DNA from: an uncultured Cloacibacillus sp.
Lineage (GTDB): Bacteria; Synergistota; Synergistia; Synergistales; Synergistaceae
Length of the DNA stretch: 15,015 nt
Reading direction: 5' to 3'
Assembly: GCA_934511335.1 (NCBI GenBank)
Contig: CAKSWL010000021.1
Coordinates: 1-15,015 of the forward strand
The position numbers and the translations under genes are program-made. Below are positions 1 through 7,447 of the stretch, in pieces. Position 1 is the first letter of the stretch. Each line of letters starts with the position of its first letter. The notes beneath the pieces were generated by a model that worked only from the letters and a program-made list of their open reading frames with translations, was not told where the DNA came from and searched no databases.

Positions 1-270
1 AAGTACTTCTGCACGGCGATCGACAACATAAACAAGCCCAAGCCGGCTGCGCCGGCGCAGTCGGCGTCCGCTCAGGCGCCCGCGGCCCCCGCTGCGGCAG
101 CGCCCGCGGCGGCGACTTCCGCCGATGACGAACTGCTCGCCGTAATATCGGCCGCCATTATGGCAGCTTGCGGCTCAACAGCGCGCGTAGTTGCCTTCAG
201 CCCGGTAAAAGCCCCCGCCCCCTCCGCATGGAAGAACGTGGGCAGGCTCCAGAACACAGAAGGCTACTAA
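1..270 (+). CDS. OadG/MmdD-family small subunit of a Na+-pumping decarboxylase, C-terminal part
   Basis: Open from the first base and ending in TAA at 268-270, so only the last 89 residues are present. They show an Ala-Pro-rich linker (about residues 14-41), then a conserved-looking tail beginning DDELLAVISAAIMAA and ending WKNVGRLQNTEGY. This layout is typical of the OadG gamma / MmdD delta subunit, whose N-terminal membrane helix (not seen here) anchors the complex and whose C-terminus contacts the carboxyltransferase subunit. The biotin carrier starts 38 bases downstream and the beta subunit follows, which supports the assignment. The family role is assembly and stability of the sodium-pumping decarboxylase at the inner membrane. 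Whether the complex is methylmalonyl-CoA, oxaloacetate or glutaconyl-CoA decarboxylase cannot be told from this fragment. Confidence 0.8.
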   Translation, partial: KYFCTAIDNINKPKPAAPAQSASAQAPAAPAAAAPAAATSADDELLAVISAAIMAACGSTARVVAFSPVKAPAPSAWKNVGRLQNTEGY

Positions 271-308
271 GCCTCTGATACCAACAAAACTTTAGGAGGT
301 TTTTTCTG

Positions 309-710
309 ATGTCACGTAAATACAGAGTTACCGTTAACGGAAAAGCATACGACGTAGATGTTGAAGAGATGGGCGCGGGCGCGGCTCCCGCTCCCGTCGC
401 GGCCCCCGCTCCCGTAGCGGCTCCCGCGCCTGTGGCGGCCCCAGCCCCCGCGGCGGCCCCCGCTCCCGCCCCTGCGGCGGCCCCTGCTCCCACGGGCGCA
501 GGTTCGATCACGGCCCCGATGCCCGGCAAAGTCCTCAAGATCCTTGTCGCTCAGGGCGCAGCCGTCACGGCGGGCCAGCTTGTCCTCATCCTCGAAGCGA
601 TGAAGATGGAAAATGAGATATACACCACTGTGGCGGGCTCAGTATCACAGATCTGCTGCAAAGAAGGAGATACAGTCAGCACTGGCGACACACTCCTGGT
701 AGTAGCGTAG
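309..710 (+). CDS. mmdC: Biotin carboxyl carrier subunit of Na+-pumping decarboxylase (MmdC-like)
   Basis: A 133-residue protein. A short N-terminal segment (1-22) is followed by an Ala-Pro linker (about 26-61) and a C-terminal biotinyl/lipoyl domain (about 66-133). The biotinylation motif EAMKMENE places the target Lys at residue 99, in the expected position about 35 residues from the C-terminus. The ATG at 309 is preceded by AGGAGGT at 294-300 with 8-base spacing. In this family the carrier moves CO2 from the carboxyltransferase active site to the membrane beta subunit, where decarboxylation drives Na+ export. It sits between the OadG-like and beta-subunit genes. The free-standing carrier of about 130 residues matches methylmalonyl-CoA and glutaconyl-CoA decarboxylases better than oxaloacetate decarboxylase, where the domain is usually fused to the alpha subunit. 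The specific symbol is therefore inference. Confidence 0.9.
   Translation: MSRKYRVTVNGKAYDVDVEEMGAGAAPAPVAAPAPVAAPAPVAAPAPAAAPAPAPAAAPAPTGAGSITAPMPGKVLKILVAQGAAVTAGQLVLILEAMKMENEIYTTVAGSVSQICCKEGDTVSTGDTLLVVA
384..491 (+). repeat. In-frame Ala-Pro linker repeat in the biotin carrier
   Basis: A degenerate 18-base unit encoding APAPVA is repeated three times and then drifts into APAPAA and APAPAPAA. It forms the flexible arm that lets the biotin domain swing between active sites. Synonymous differences between copies show that protein composition, not exact DNA identity, is retained. Unit number could vary by replication slippage. Confidence 0.85.
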
Positions 711-749
711 TCTGCGTTCGTGCAGTCTTTTCCTAGGGAGGAAAACTGA

Positions 750-1874
750 ATGGAACTTTATATGACCGCGCTGAAGGGTGTGGTAGAACAGTCCGGATTC
801 GTCGCGCTGAACGTGCCTACGCTCGTCATGCTCTTCGTCTCCTTTATCCTGCTCTACCTCGCCATTGCGAAGGGCTTCGAACCTTTGCTCCTGATGCCCA
901 TCGCCTTTGGATGTCTTCTGGTCAACCTGCCGCTCTCCGGCATCGTTGATCCGGGAGGTTTCCTGTACTTTGTAAAATTCGGCATAGACCATGAGCTCTA
1001 CCCGGTTATCATCTTTATGGGTATAGGCGCTCTGACGGACTTCGGCCCGCTGCTTGCGAACCCCATCACCTTCCTTCTCGGTGCGGCGGCGCAGATCGGC
1101 GTCTTCTTCGCCGTCATCGGCGCGATGTTCATGGGCTTCACGATCCAGGAAGCGGCCGGTATCGGGATCATCGGCGGCGCCGACGGCCCGACGGCGATCT
1201 ACCTCTGCGCGAAGCTCGCCAAGGGCATCCTGCCCGCCGTCGCCGTGGCCGCCTACAGCTACATGTCGCTCGTCCCGCTGATCCAGCCGCCCGTCATCAA
1301 GCTTCTGACGACGAAAAAGGACCGTGGGATCAGGATGGAGCAGCTGCGTCCCGTAACGCGTACCGAGCGCATCCTCTTCCCGATCGTCTCCACGATCGCC
1401 TGCGGACTGGTCCTGCCGGCCTCCGTCCCCCTCGTGGGCATGCTGATGTTTGGCAACCTCATGCGCGAATGCGGCTGCACGGAGCGTCTCTCGCTCGCGG
1501 CGCAGAATGAAGTGCTCAACGCGACGACGATCTTCCTCGGGATCTCCGTCGGCGCGACGATGAGCGCCGACTCGTTCCTCACCGTGGCGACGATCAAAAT
1601 CATCGCCCTCGGGCTGATAGCCTTCATATTCAGCACGGCGGGCGGCGTCGTCTTTGGCCAGATCATCAAGGTCGCCTCCGGCGGCAAGATCAATCCGATC
1701 ATCGGCGCGGCCGGCGTCTCCGCCGTTCCGATGGCGGCCCGCGTCTGCCAGAAGGTAGTATCGAAGGAGTTCCCGGGAAGCTACATCCTGATGCACGCTA
1801 TGGGACCGAACGTCGCCGGCGTTATCGGCACGGCCGTGGCTGCCGGGGCTATGCTTACGCTGCTGTCGAAATAA
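750..1874 (+). CDS. mmdB: Na+-translocating decarboxylase beta subunit (MmdB/OadB family)
   Basis: A 374-residue polytopic membrane protein of normal family length. The hallmark GGADGPT motif is at residues 142-148, followed later by FLGISVGATMSADSF (about 262-276) and NPIIGAAGVSAVP (about 315-327). Residue numbers run 58 below those I recall for Klebsiella OadB, and every functional residue I recall is kept at that offset: Asp203 is D145, Tyr229 is Y171, Asn373 is N315, Gly377 is G319, Ser382 is S324 and Arg389 is R331. The sodium channel and carboxybiotin decarboxylation site therefore look intact. A GGGAGG ribosome site lies just before the ATG at 750, and the gene is 39 bases behind the carrier gene. 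It is the last gene of the operon, ending just before the terminator at 1901. The family couples carboxybiotin decarboxylation to export of Na+ across the inner membrane. Which acyl-CoA or acid feeds it is inferred from the carrier type only. Confidence 0.93.
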   Translation: MELYMTALKGVVEQSGFVALNVPTLVMLFVSFILLYLAIAKGFEPLLLMPIAFGCLLVNLPLSGIVDPGGFLYFVKFGIDHELYPVIIFMGIGALTDFGPLLANPITFLLGAAAQIGVFFAVIGAMFMGFTIQEAAGIGIIGGADGPTAIYLCAKLAKGILPAVAVAAYSYMSLVPLIQPPVIKLLTTKKDRGIRMEQLRPVTRTERILFPIVSTIACGLVLPASVPLVGMLMFGNLMRECGCTERLSLAAQNEVLNATTIFLGISVGATMSADSFLTVATIKIIALGLIAFIFSTAGGVVFGQIIKVASGGKINPIIGAAGVSAVPMAARVCQKVVSKEFPGSYILMHAMGPNVAGVIGTAVAAGAMLTLLSK

Positions 1875-1900
1875 CGGCCGCGCTCAAAGCTCAGTCAACA

Positions 1901-1940
1901 AAAACGACTGAGGGCCTTTCTCCGCCCTCAGTCGTTTTTT
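1901..1940. terminator. Bidirectional intrinsic terminator between convergent operons
   Basis: A perfect 15-base inverted repeat (1901-1915 with 1924-1938) has an 8-base loop, an A run at its left foot and a T run to 1940 at its right foot. The core is CGACTGAGGGC. It starts 26 bases after the beta-subunit stop and lies 26 bases beyond the stop of the minus-strand ATPase gene. With poly-U on both transcripts it can end both operons. Confidence 0.93.
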
Positions 1941-1965
1941 ATCATCTGCGTTTTTTTCGAGCTCA

Positions 1966-2961
1966 CTACCCCCGCGCGCTCACGCCTCCGGGGATGTGAC
2001 AGGCGAGAAAGTGTCCGCCGGCTATCTCTTTCAGCGGCGGCTTCTCTCGGCGGCACTTTTCCATATGGAAGCGGCAGCGGCTGAAGAAGAGGCAGCCGGG
2101 AGGCAGGTCGCGCGGGCTCGGTATTTCGCCTTCGAGCACGCCGATCTTTTCGCCGCTCCTTGAGTTCACGCTGAAGAGCGCCTCCATGAGCGCGCCGGTA
2201 TAGGGATGGCGGCACATCTCGGATATGCGTCCCCTTTCTATCAGCTCGACTACACTGCCGAGGTACATTACGGCGGTCTGATTGCAGAGCATGTCCACGA
2301 GCCCGAGGTCGTGACAGATGAAGAGGTATGAGATCCCCCGCTCCCTCTGCAGCTTCACGAGCAGCCTGCATATTTTTTCCTGCACGGAGACGTCGAGCGC
2401 GGAGGTGGCCTCGTCGCAGATGACGACCTTAGGCTCCAGCGAGAGGGCTCTGGCGATCCCGAGCCTCTGCCGCTGCCCGCCGCTCATGCCGTGCGGATAG
2501 CTCTCCATAAAATCCTCGGAGAGCTCCACCATGCGCAGCAGTTCCGCCGCTCTATCTCTGACATCTTTTTTGCCGATGAGGCCGAAATTCAGCAGCGGCT
2601 CGCAGAGTATATCCTTTACGCGCATCTTCGGGTCGAAGGCCGAGACTGGATCCTGGAAGACCATCTGCATCCTGAGCCAATTGCGGCGCTTTTCCTCGCC
2701 GCGCGCCTTCAAGATATCTTTTCCTTCAAATATCACTTCCCCAGCATCCGCGCTGTGTATTTGAAGTATCGTGCGCGCAAGGGTGCTTTTGCCGCAGCCG
2801 CTTTCGCCTATCACGCCGAGCGTCTGTCCCTCGTAAAGCCTAAGATTCACGCCGTCGCACGCCGTCGTAAAGCCGCCCCCCTCCAAGGGGAATCTTTTCG
2901 TGAGTCCTCTTACCTCCATCACGACGCGCGGAAGCTCGAGGCCCGCTGCGTCAGTCCGCAT
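1966..2961 (-). CDS. Peptide/nickel-type ABC transporter ATP-binding protein (DppF/OppF-like)
   Basis: Encodes 331 residues from the ATG at 2961. That start overlaps the previous gene's end by 11 bases and has a GGAGGG site about 10 bases upstream. An in-frame ATG at 3042 would add 27 residues and give a 92-base overlap, so I reject it. All ABC motifs are present: Walker A GESGCGKST (52-60), Q-loop Q103, signature MSGGQRQ (159-165), Walker B VVICDE (179-184) and switch H217. The C-terminal oligopeptide-transporter domain has four cysteines, C290, C296, C303 and C321 (C-x5-C-x6-C-x17-C). That pattern is associated with an Fe-S cluster in related dipeptide importers. The protein powers import at the cytoplasmic face together with the ATPase encoded upstream. 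It is the last gene of a transporter operon under a cobalamin riboswitch. Confidence 0.92.
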   Translation of the reverse strand: MRTDAAGLELPRVVMEVRGLTKRFPLEGGGFTTACDGVNLRLYEGQTLGVIGESGCGKSTLARTILQIHSADAGEVIFEGKDILKARGEEKRRNWLRMQMVFQDPVSAFDPKMRVKDILCEPLLNFGLIGKKDVRDRAAELLRMVELSEDFMESYPHGMSGGQRQRLGIARALSLEPKVVICDEATSALDVSVQEKICRLLVKLQRERGISYLFICHDLGLVDMLCNQTAVMYLGSVVELIERGRISEMCRHPYTGALMEALFSVNSRSGEKIGVLEGEIPSPRDLPPGCLFFSRCRFHMEKCRREKPPLKEIAGGHFLACHIPGGVSARG

Positions 2962-3745
2962 AATAGGGTTTCCCTCCGACGGTTGGTACGGACGAGAGGA
3001 GCTGCTTTGTGTATTCGCGCTTCGGCGAGCCGATGACTTCATCCCTTGAGCCGCTTTCCACTATGCGCCCATCCCTGATCACGATTATTTTATCCGCCAT
3101 ATACGACGCGACGCCTAAGTTATGAGTGACTATTATCACGGCGGTATCGTGCCTTTCCGCGACCTCGAGTATCTGCCGCACGATCTGCGCCTGGGTCGTA
3201 ACGTCGAGCGCGCTCGTCGGCTCGTCGGCCAGCAGTATCTTCGGGCTGAAGGCCATCGACATCGCGATCCCCACGCGCTGGCTCATACCGCCCGAAAGCT
3301 CGAAGGGGTAGAGGCCCATCACCCCCTCGGGATTCGGAAGGTATACCCCGGCGAGCGCCGAGACCGCCATCCCGCGGGCCTCGCCGGGGGCTTTTTCGGG
3401 CGCGTGGGCCCTTATATAGTCGATAAACTGCTCCCCGACGCGCCTGATAGGATTTATCATGCTGCCGCTGTCCTGAAAGATCATCGACATCTCCATGCCG
3501 CAGATCTGCCGCCGCTCTTCGGCGCCGAAGGCCAAAAGGTCTCTGCCTTCAAATAGTATTTTTCCCGAGGAGACTCGGCTGCCCGACGGCAGACAGCCCA
3601 TAACGGCCCTGACTACCGTCGTTTTTCCGCTGCCGCTTTCGCCGACGATCGCAAGCACCTCTTTGCGGGCCAGCGTGAAGCCGACTTCGCTCAGCGCCCT
3701 TTTTGCGCCGTAGCCTACGGAAAGATTCTCAACATTGAGGAGCAT
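2951..3745 (-). CDS. Peptide/nickel-type ABC transporter ATP-binding protein (DppD/NikD-like)
   Basis: 264 residues with Walker [10 protein letters not shown] (35-43), Q-loop Q91, signature LSGGMSQ (150-156), Walker B ILLADE (170-175) and switch H208. The signature is the slightly divergent form often seen in the D subunit. The protein stops soon after the nucleotide-binding domain and lacks the Cys-rich C-terminal extension of its partner. In length it is closer to NikD than to DppD of about 330 residues. The ATG at 3745 lies 9 bases behind the binding-protein stop and the gene overlaps the next ATPase by 11 bases, so the two are probably translationally coupled. The ribosome site is weak (AGGCG-like), which fits coupling. 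Substrate identity cannot be read from this subunit. Confidence 0.92.
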   Translation of the reverse strand: MLLNVENLSVGYGAKRALSEVGFTLARKEVLAIVGESGSGKTTVVRAVMGCLPSGSRVSSGKILFEGRDLLAFGAEERRQICGMEMSMIFQDSGSMINPIRRVGEQFIDYIRAHAPEKAPGEARGMAVSALAGVYLPNPEGVMGLYPFELSGGMSQRVGIAMSMAFSPKILLADEPTSALDVTTQAQIVRQILEVAERHDTAVIIVTHNLGVASYMADKIIVIRDGRIVESGSRDEVIGSPKREYTKQLLSSVPTVGGKPYYAD

Positions 3746-3754
3746 CGCATACGC

Positions 3755-5323
3755 CTATTTTCCGGCCGGTTTTATATCTTTCGTCAGCCAGTAATAGTCG
3801 CAGGGGAAGATTTCCGCGTTCTCGACCGCCGTGCTGCTGATCATATTCGTCTCCGGGTAGCCGAATATCACCGTCGCCGCGTCGTCAAGGAGTATCTTCT
3901 GCATTTCGATCACGATTTCGCGGCGCTTCTCCGGGGCGAACTCGACCGCTAGCTTGTCGCTGAGCGCGTCGAATTCGGGGTTGCTGTAGCCGCTGCCGTT
4001 CTGCGGGTTGCTGCCGTTGACGTTCGTCTTCCAGTAAACGTTGATGAAGACCTCCGGATCTCCGCCTGTCGCGGCAAGGATGTTCGAGATGAGTATGTCG
4101 TACTCGCCGCGTGTCCCGATACCGTCAAGCACATTGTAGTCCACGTTCTTGAGGTTGACCTTAATGCCGGCCTTTTTCGCGTCGGCCTGGGTCGCTTCGG
4201 CGAATAGCGGGAGCTCGGCGCGGCCGCTGTAGAATACGAAGTCCAGCTCAAGATTTTTGCCGTCCTTGTCGACGTAGCCGTCGCCGTCCGTGTCCTCCCA
4301 GCCCGCTTCGGAAAGAAGCTGTTTCGCGCGTTCGGGGTCGTAGCCGTTCGGGTCCTTAAGGCTGTCGAAGCCGTAGTCCATCGACGGGGGCACCGGCGCG
4401 CCGCCCGGCACGAAGGTGTTCTTCAGCAGCACTCTGCAATAGGTTTCGCGGTCGAGAGCGCAGATGAGCGCCTGACGCACGCGCTTGTCGTGCAGCGGGC
4501 GCCCCTCCTTGCTGTTAAGACGTCCGAGGACGGTGCGGAGCGACGCTATCTTGCTGCTGTGGTATTTGCTTTCGTCGCCAAAGAGCGAGAGGTCTCCGGC
4601 GCTGATGTTTATAGCCATGTCGATCTCGCCTGACTGCAGAGCCATGGCGCGCGTGTTGGGGTCGTCGATCGAGGGGATCTCGACCGTCTTATAAGGCGCG
4701 GCGCCGTCCCAGTAATTTTCGTTGGCCTCCATCACAGCCTTGGCCTTCGTGTACTCCTTCACCTTATAATAGCCCGTGCAGATAGGCCCTTCCTTTGCGT
4801 AGTCGCGGTCCGTGACTGAAGTGTCTATTATTATGAAGAGAGGATCGGCCAGCATTCCGGGAAGCCGCGGCGTAGGCTGCTTCGTCTTTATGCGGAGGGT
4901 CTGTCCGTCGGCTGTGATCTCGTCATATTCGAACATCGTCTTCGCGCGGTCCGATTTTTCAAAGGTCCTCTCAAGCGACTTTTTTACCGCCTCGGCTGTG
5001 ACCTTGCCGCCGTTGGAAAAGACCGCTTTGTCGTTGATGGCGAAGGTCCAGGTCATATGGTCGTCGCTTATCTCCCAGCTCTTTGCGAGCCACGGGCCGG
5101 CGTTCATCTTTTTGTCGAACTTGACGAGGCACTCGCCAAGCCCGTAGCGCATCACGACCCAGCCAAAATAGTTTTCCGTCGGTTCGAGGCTGTCGGCGAA
5201 GTTGGTAACGCCGAATCTCAGCGTGCCGCTTGACGGGCCCGGCCCTTCGTCCTTCATCGAGTACGCTCCGTAAGCTGCCGCGATAAAGACGACCAGCAAT
5301 GCAATCAACCACTTCTTCTTCAT
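3755..5323 (-). CDS. Family 5 extracellular solute-binding protein of the ABC importer
   Basis: 522 residues, typical of DppA/OppA/NikA binding proteins. Residues 1-4 are basic and about 5-21 are hydrophobic. There is no lipobox Cys, so the protein is either cleaved and free in the periplasm or held by an uncleaved anchor; this fits a diderm cell. The mature part begins near GTLRFGVTNFADSLEPTE, then shows WTFAINDKAVFSNGG (about 92-106) and GPICTGYYKVKEY (179-191), all usual for the fold. An acidic loop DTDGDGYVDKDG (344-355) resembles a calcium-binding dockerin/EF-hand loop and recurs in some family 5 proteins. An AAGGAG site precedes the ATG at 5323. The gene lies between permease and ATPase genes, unlike the usual binding-protein-first order. 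It decides the cargo. The riboswitch upstream suggests something linked to B12, such as cobalt or a corrinoid, but a peptide or nickel complex is not excluded. Confidence 0.9.
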   Translation of the reverse strand: MKKKWLIALLVVFIAAAYGAYSMKDEGPGPSSGTLRFGVTNFADSLEPTENYFGWVVMRYGLGECLVKFDKKMNAGPWLAKSWEISDDHMTWTFAINDKAVFSNGGKVTAEAVKKSLERTFEKSDRAKTMFEYDEITADGQTLRIKTKQPTPRLPGMLADPLFIIIDTSVTDRDYAKEGPICTGYYKVKEYTKAKAVMEANENYWDGAAPYKTVEIPSIDDPNTRAMALQSGEIDMAINISAGDLSLFGDESKYHSSKIASLRTVLGRLNSKEGRPLHDKRVRQALICALDRETYCRVLLKNTFVPGGAPVPPSMDYGFDSLKDPNGYDPERAKQLLSEAGWEDTDGDGYVDKDGKNLELDFVFYSGRAELPLFAEATQADAKKAGIKVNLKNVDYNVLDGIGTRGEYDILISNILAATGGDPEVFINVYWKTNVNGSNPQNGSGYSNPEFDALSDKLAVEFAPEKRREIVIEMQKILLDDAATVIFGYPETNMISSTAVENAEIFPCDYYWLTKDIKPAGK

Positions 5324-5384
5324 CGTTTTCTCTCCTTAATTATTGGATTTTATGATGCTTTGAACAAATGAAGCCGGCATAAAT

Positions 5385-5409
5385 CCCCCGCTGCTACTCC
5401 TGGCGGGGG
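5385..5409 (-). other. Intercistronic hairpin over the second permease stop codon
   Basis: A perfect 7-base GC inverted repeat, CCCCCGC at 5385-5391 and GCGGGGG at 5403-5409, has an 11-base loop that contains the TAG stop of the permease gene. No U run follows on the minus strand, so it is not a terminator. I infer an mRNA-processing or stability element that could raise binding-protein expression relative to the permeases. Confidence 0.45.
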
Positions 5410-6221
5410 TCGAGCACGTCGCGCAGCGCGTCCCCCCACAGGTTGAAGACCGCGACCGTGATGAAGATCGCAAGCCCGGGGTATATCATCAGCCACGGAG
5501 CCGTCTGGAGCTGCTGGCGTCCCTCATTGAGCATCAGCCCCCACTCGGGCGCCGGCGGCTGGGAGGCAAATCCGAGGAAGGAGAGGCTCGCGAGCTCCAT
5601 CATCATCGCGCCTATGTCCGCCGCGGCCGTTATAACCATGAGAGGCAGTATGTTGGGCACGATGTGCCTCCACAGGATATGCAGCGGGCGCCCGCCGTTC
5701 AGCGTCGCGGCCACTACGAAGTCCCGCTTTTTTATCTTCAGCACCATGCTGCGCGCAAGACGCGCGTACTTCGTCCAGGTCACTATGGTCAGCGCCAGCA
5801 TCGCGTTGAAGAGGCTGCCGCCGAGTATGCCGGCAACGGCTATCGCGAGGATCATTCCGGGGAAGGAGATCGTCATATCCGATATGCGCATGATGACGGC
5901 GTCCGTCACCCCTCCGAAGTAGCCGGAGACGACGCCGAGCACGGTGCCGACCATAAATATCACGGATACGAGCAGCAGCACGCTGCCCATCGAATATCTC
6001 GCCCCGCAAAGTATGCGGCTGAAGCAGTCGCGCCCGAGCTTGTCGGTGCCGAAGAGGTGCGCGGCCGAGGGCGGCTGATAGGCCTCCTTCATGACGGCTT
6101 CGAGAGGGTCGTAGGGGGCCACCGCGGGAGCGGCGAGGGCGATGACGACGAGGAGCAGCACGAGGAAGCTAGAAACTGCGAAGGCTCTGTTGCTCTTCAA
6201 ACCCCTGAGCAGGCTTTCCAT
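5394..6221 (-). CDS. ABC transporter permease, DppC/OppC/NikC type
   Basis: 275 residues with an N-terminal membrane helix (about 14-34), the family motif FGTDKLGRDCFSR (57-69), a further group of membrane helices and the EAA coupling loop (about 167-191), which contacts an ATPase subunit. It ends DALRDVLDPRQE, as expected for the C-type permease. Its ATG shares one base with the upstream permease stop (TAATG at 6219-6223), a classic translational-coupling junction, so the start is secure. It forms the inner-membrane pore with the adjacent B-type permease. Length and motifs are normal and no damage is seen. Confidence 0.94.
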   Translation of the reverse strand: MESLLRGLKSNRAFAVSSFLVLLLVVIALAAPAVAPYDPLEAVMKEAYQPPSAAHLFGTDKLGRDCFSRILCGARYSMGSVLLLVSVIFMVGTVLGVVSGYFGGVTDAVIMRISDMTISFPGMILAIAVAGILGGSLFNAMLALTIVTWTKYARLARSMVLKIKKRDFVVAATLNGGRPLHILWRHIVPNILPLMVITAAADIGAMMMELASLSFLGFASQPPAPEWGLMLNEGRQQLQTAPWLMIYPGLAIFITVAVFNLWGDALRDVLDPRQE

Positions 6222-7174
6222 TATCTACCCGCCTTTCTGAGCCTTGGATCAAGATGGCTGTACGAGATATCCACCGCCAGATTGATCACCATATACATCA
6301 GCGCTATCCACAAAACGATTCCCTGCACGAGCTGGAAGTCGCGGTAGATTATCGATTCGACGGCGAGGCGCCCGAGCCCGGGCCACGAGAAAACAATCTC
6401 TACGACGGCCGCACCGCCGAGGAGGTTGCCGAAAGAGAGGCCGAACAGCGTGATCAGGGGCAGCATCGCATTGGGGAGCACCTCTTTCCATATAATGTAG
6501 CTCTCGCTCATGCCGCGCGCCCTTGCGCCGACGACGTAATCCTGGTTCAACTCCTCAAGCACCGCGGCGCGCACCTGGCGCATATATTTCGACGCCATAA
6601 CGACGCCCAGCGTCGAGGCGGGCAAAATCAGCGTCTTGAGGCTCACGCTCCCCCCAACTATCGGCAGCAGCCGCAGCTTCAGACCGAAGAACCAGAGCAA
6701 CATCAGCCCCATCCAGAAGTTTGGAATCGAGACCCCGACGAAGGTCGAGCCTCGCATCAGAAAGTCAAAGACGCTGTTGCGCTTCAGCGCGGAATATATC
6801 CCGATCGGCACGGCCGCGGCGAGCATGATGAAGGAGGCGGCCGCAGCGAGGATGAGGGTAGCCGGAAGACAGCTGGCCAGCTCTTTCGCCACGGGCTTCT
6901 TGACCATGTAGGAAAAGCCGAGGTCGCCGCGCAGCGCGCGCCCGAGCCAGTCGAGATACTGGAAGACGAAGGGCTTGTCCAGCCCGAGCTGCCGCCTCAA
7001 AGCCTCGACCTCGGACTGGCTGACGATGACATCCTCGTTACCGGCTATCATCTGGCGCACGGGGTCGCCGGGGGAGAGCATAACGAGCGCGAATGTGATA
7101 AAGCTGACGCCTAACAGTACGGCGGCGATCTGGACTATTCGAAAAAGCAGCTGCTTCCCGAACAAAGCGATCAT
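6221..7174 (-). CDS. ABC transporter permease, DppB/OppB/NikB type
   Basis: 317 residues from the ATG at 7174. An N-terminal helix with LLGVSFITFALVMLSPGDP (about 20-38) is the family signature. The periplasmic region follows, then further helices, the EAA loop (about 211-236) and a C-terminal SHLDPRLR tail. An in-frame ATG at 7276 would begin inside the leader terminator hairpin and add 34 atypical residues, so it is rejected. The GGAGGGG site sits only about two bases from the 7174 ATG; a TTG at 7165 with about 11-base spacing and a natural family N-terminus (FGKQLLFRIV) is a real alternative. This is the first gene of the importer operon, behind a promoter, cobalamin riboswitch and terminator. 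It makes up half of the inner-membrane channel. Confidence 0.92.
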   Translation of the reverse strand: MIALFGKQLLFRIVQIAAVLLGVSFITFALVMLSPGDPVRQMIAGNEDVIVSQSEVEALRRQLGLDKPFVFQYLDWLGRALRGDLGFSYMVKKPVAKELASCLPATLILAAAASFIMLAAAVPIGIYSALKRNSVFDFLMRGSTFVGVSIPNFWMGLMLLWFFGLKLRLLPIVGGSVSLKTLILPASTLGVVMASKYMRQVRAAVLEELNQDYVVGARARGMSESYIIWKEVLPNAMLPLITLFGLSFGNLLGGAAVVEIVFSWPGLGRLAVESIIYRDFQLVQGIVLWIALMYMVINLAVDISYSHLDPRLRKAGR

Positions 7175-7236
7175 CCCCTCCGAAAAAATAAAATAAAAAT
7201 ATAAAAATCCGCAAGAGCCGCTTTTAGCAACTATAT

Positions 7237-7270
7237 AAAAAACTCCTCTTCCGCAAAAACAGAAGAGGAG
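7237..7270 (-). terminator. Intrinsic terminator (attenuator) in the riboswitch leader
   Basis: Read on the minus strand, CTCCTCTTCTG (7270-7260) pairs with CGGAAGAGGAG (7253-7243): 11 pairs including one G-U, with a 6-base loop. Six T residues follow at 7242-7237. It lies about 50 bases after the cobalamin aptamer and 62 bases before the first permease gene. This is where a transcriptional riboswitch would place its off-state terminator. Confidence 0.9.
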
Positions 7271-7319
7271 CTGCAATCACACCTACAAGTCCTGTCACCC
7301 GCAGAAACGATATTGCATC

Positions 7320-7430
7320 TTGCAAGGCTGTGTTCTGACTTAGCTTATAAAAAGCAACACAGTGACGTGATCGTTGCGGAATCTCACCGCATTCCCTGAT
7401 TTAACTCCGAGAAATAGAGCACCCTGCAAA
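7320..7430 (-). promoter_or_regulatory. Cobalamin (AdoCbl) riboswitch aptamer
   Basis: Read on the minus strand, the conserved cobalamin-riboswitch blocks occur in order. GGTGCTC is near 7423, followed by GTTAAATCAGGGAA and then GCGGTGAGATTCCGC, which closes as a hairpin (7391-7375 region). Next come GTCACTGTG (about 7367-7359) and the B12 box AAGTCAGAACACAGCC (7341-7326). The ends close as helix P1: TTGCAGG at 7429-7423 pairs with CCTTGCAA at 7327-7320, with one bulged base. This closure supports a folded aptamer rather than chance matches. It starts about 11 bases after the predicted transcription start and is followed by an intrinsic terminator, so bound cobalamin should stop transcription of the ABC importer. 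I know of no other riboswitch class with this block order. Confidence 0.9.
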
Positions 7431-7447
7431 TATTCAATTATTTTGTC

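Noticed and set aside
384..491. 18-base repeats as a CRISPR-like or regulatory DNA repeat
   Set aside because: They are in frame, contiguous without spacers and encode the biotin-carrier linker.
645..1796. 383-codon minus-strand frame opposite the beta-subunit gene
   Set aside because: It is an antisense shadow of the conserved beta subunit, with the charged, His/Arg/Asp-rich composition typical of antisense frames in GC-rich genes.
2491..3036. Plus-strand frame opposite the two ATPase genes
   Set aside because: Antisense shadow; the minus-strand genes carry all ABC motifs.
4259..4294. Acidic DTDGDGYVDKDG loop of the binding protein as a dockerin or EF-hand domain
   Set aside because: It is a single loop inside a continuous family 5 fold; similar loops occur in other binding proteins, so it is at most a local calcium site.
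7175..7276. Longer start (ATG 7276) for the first permease gene
   Set aside because: The added 34 residues would be encoded by the leader terminator and its U tract, and lack the family N-terminus.
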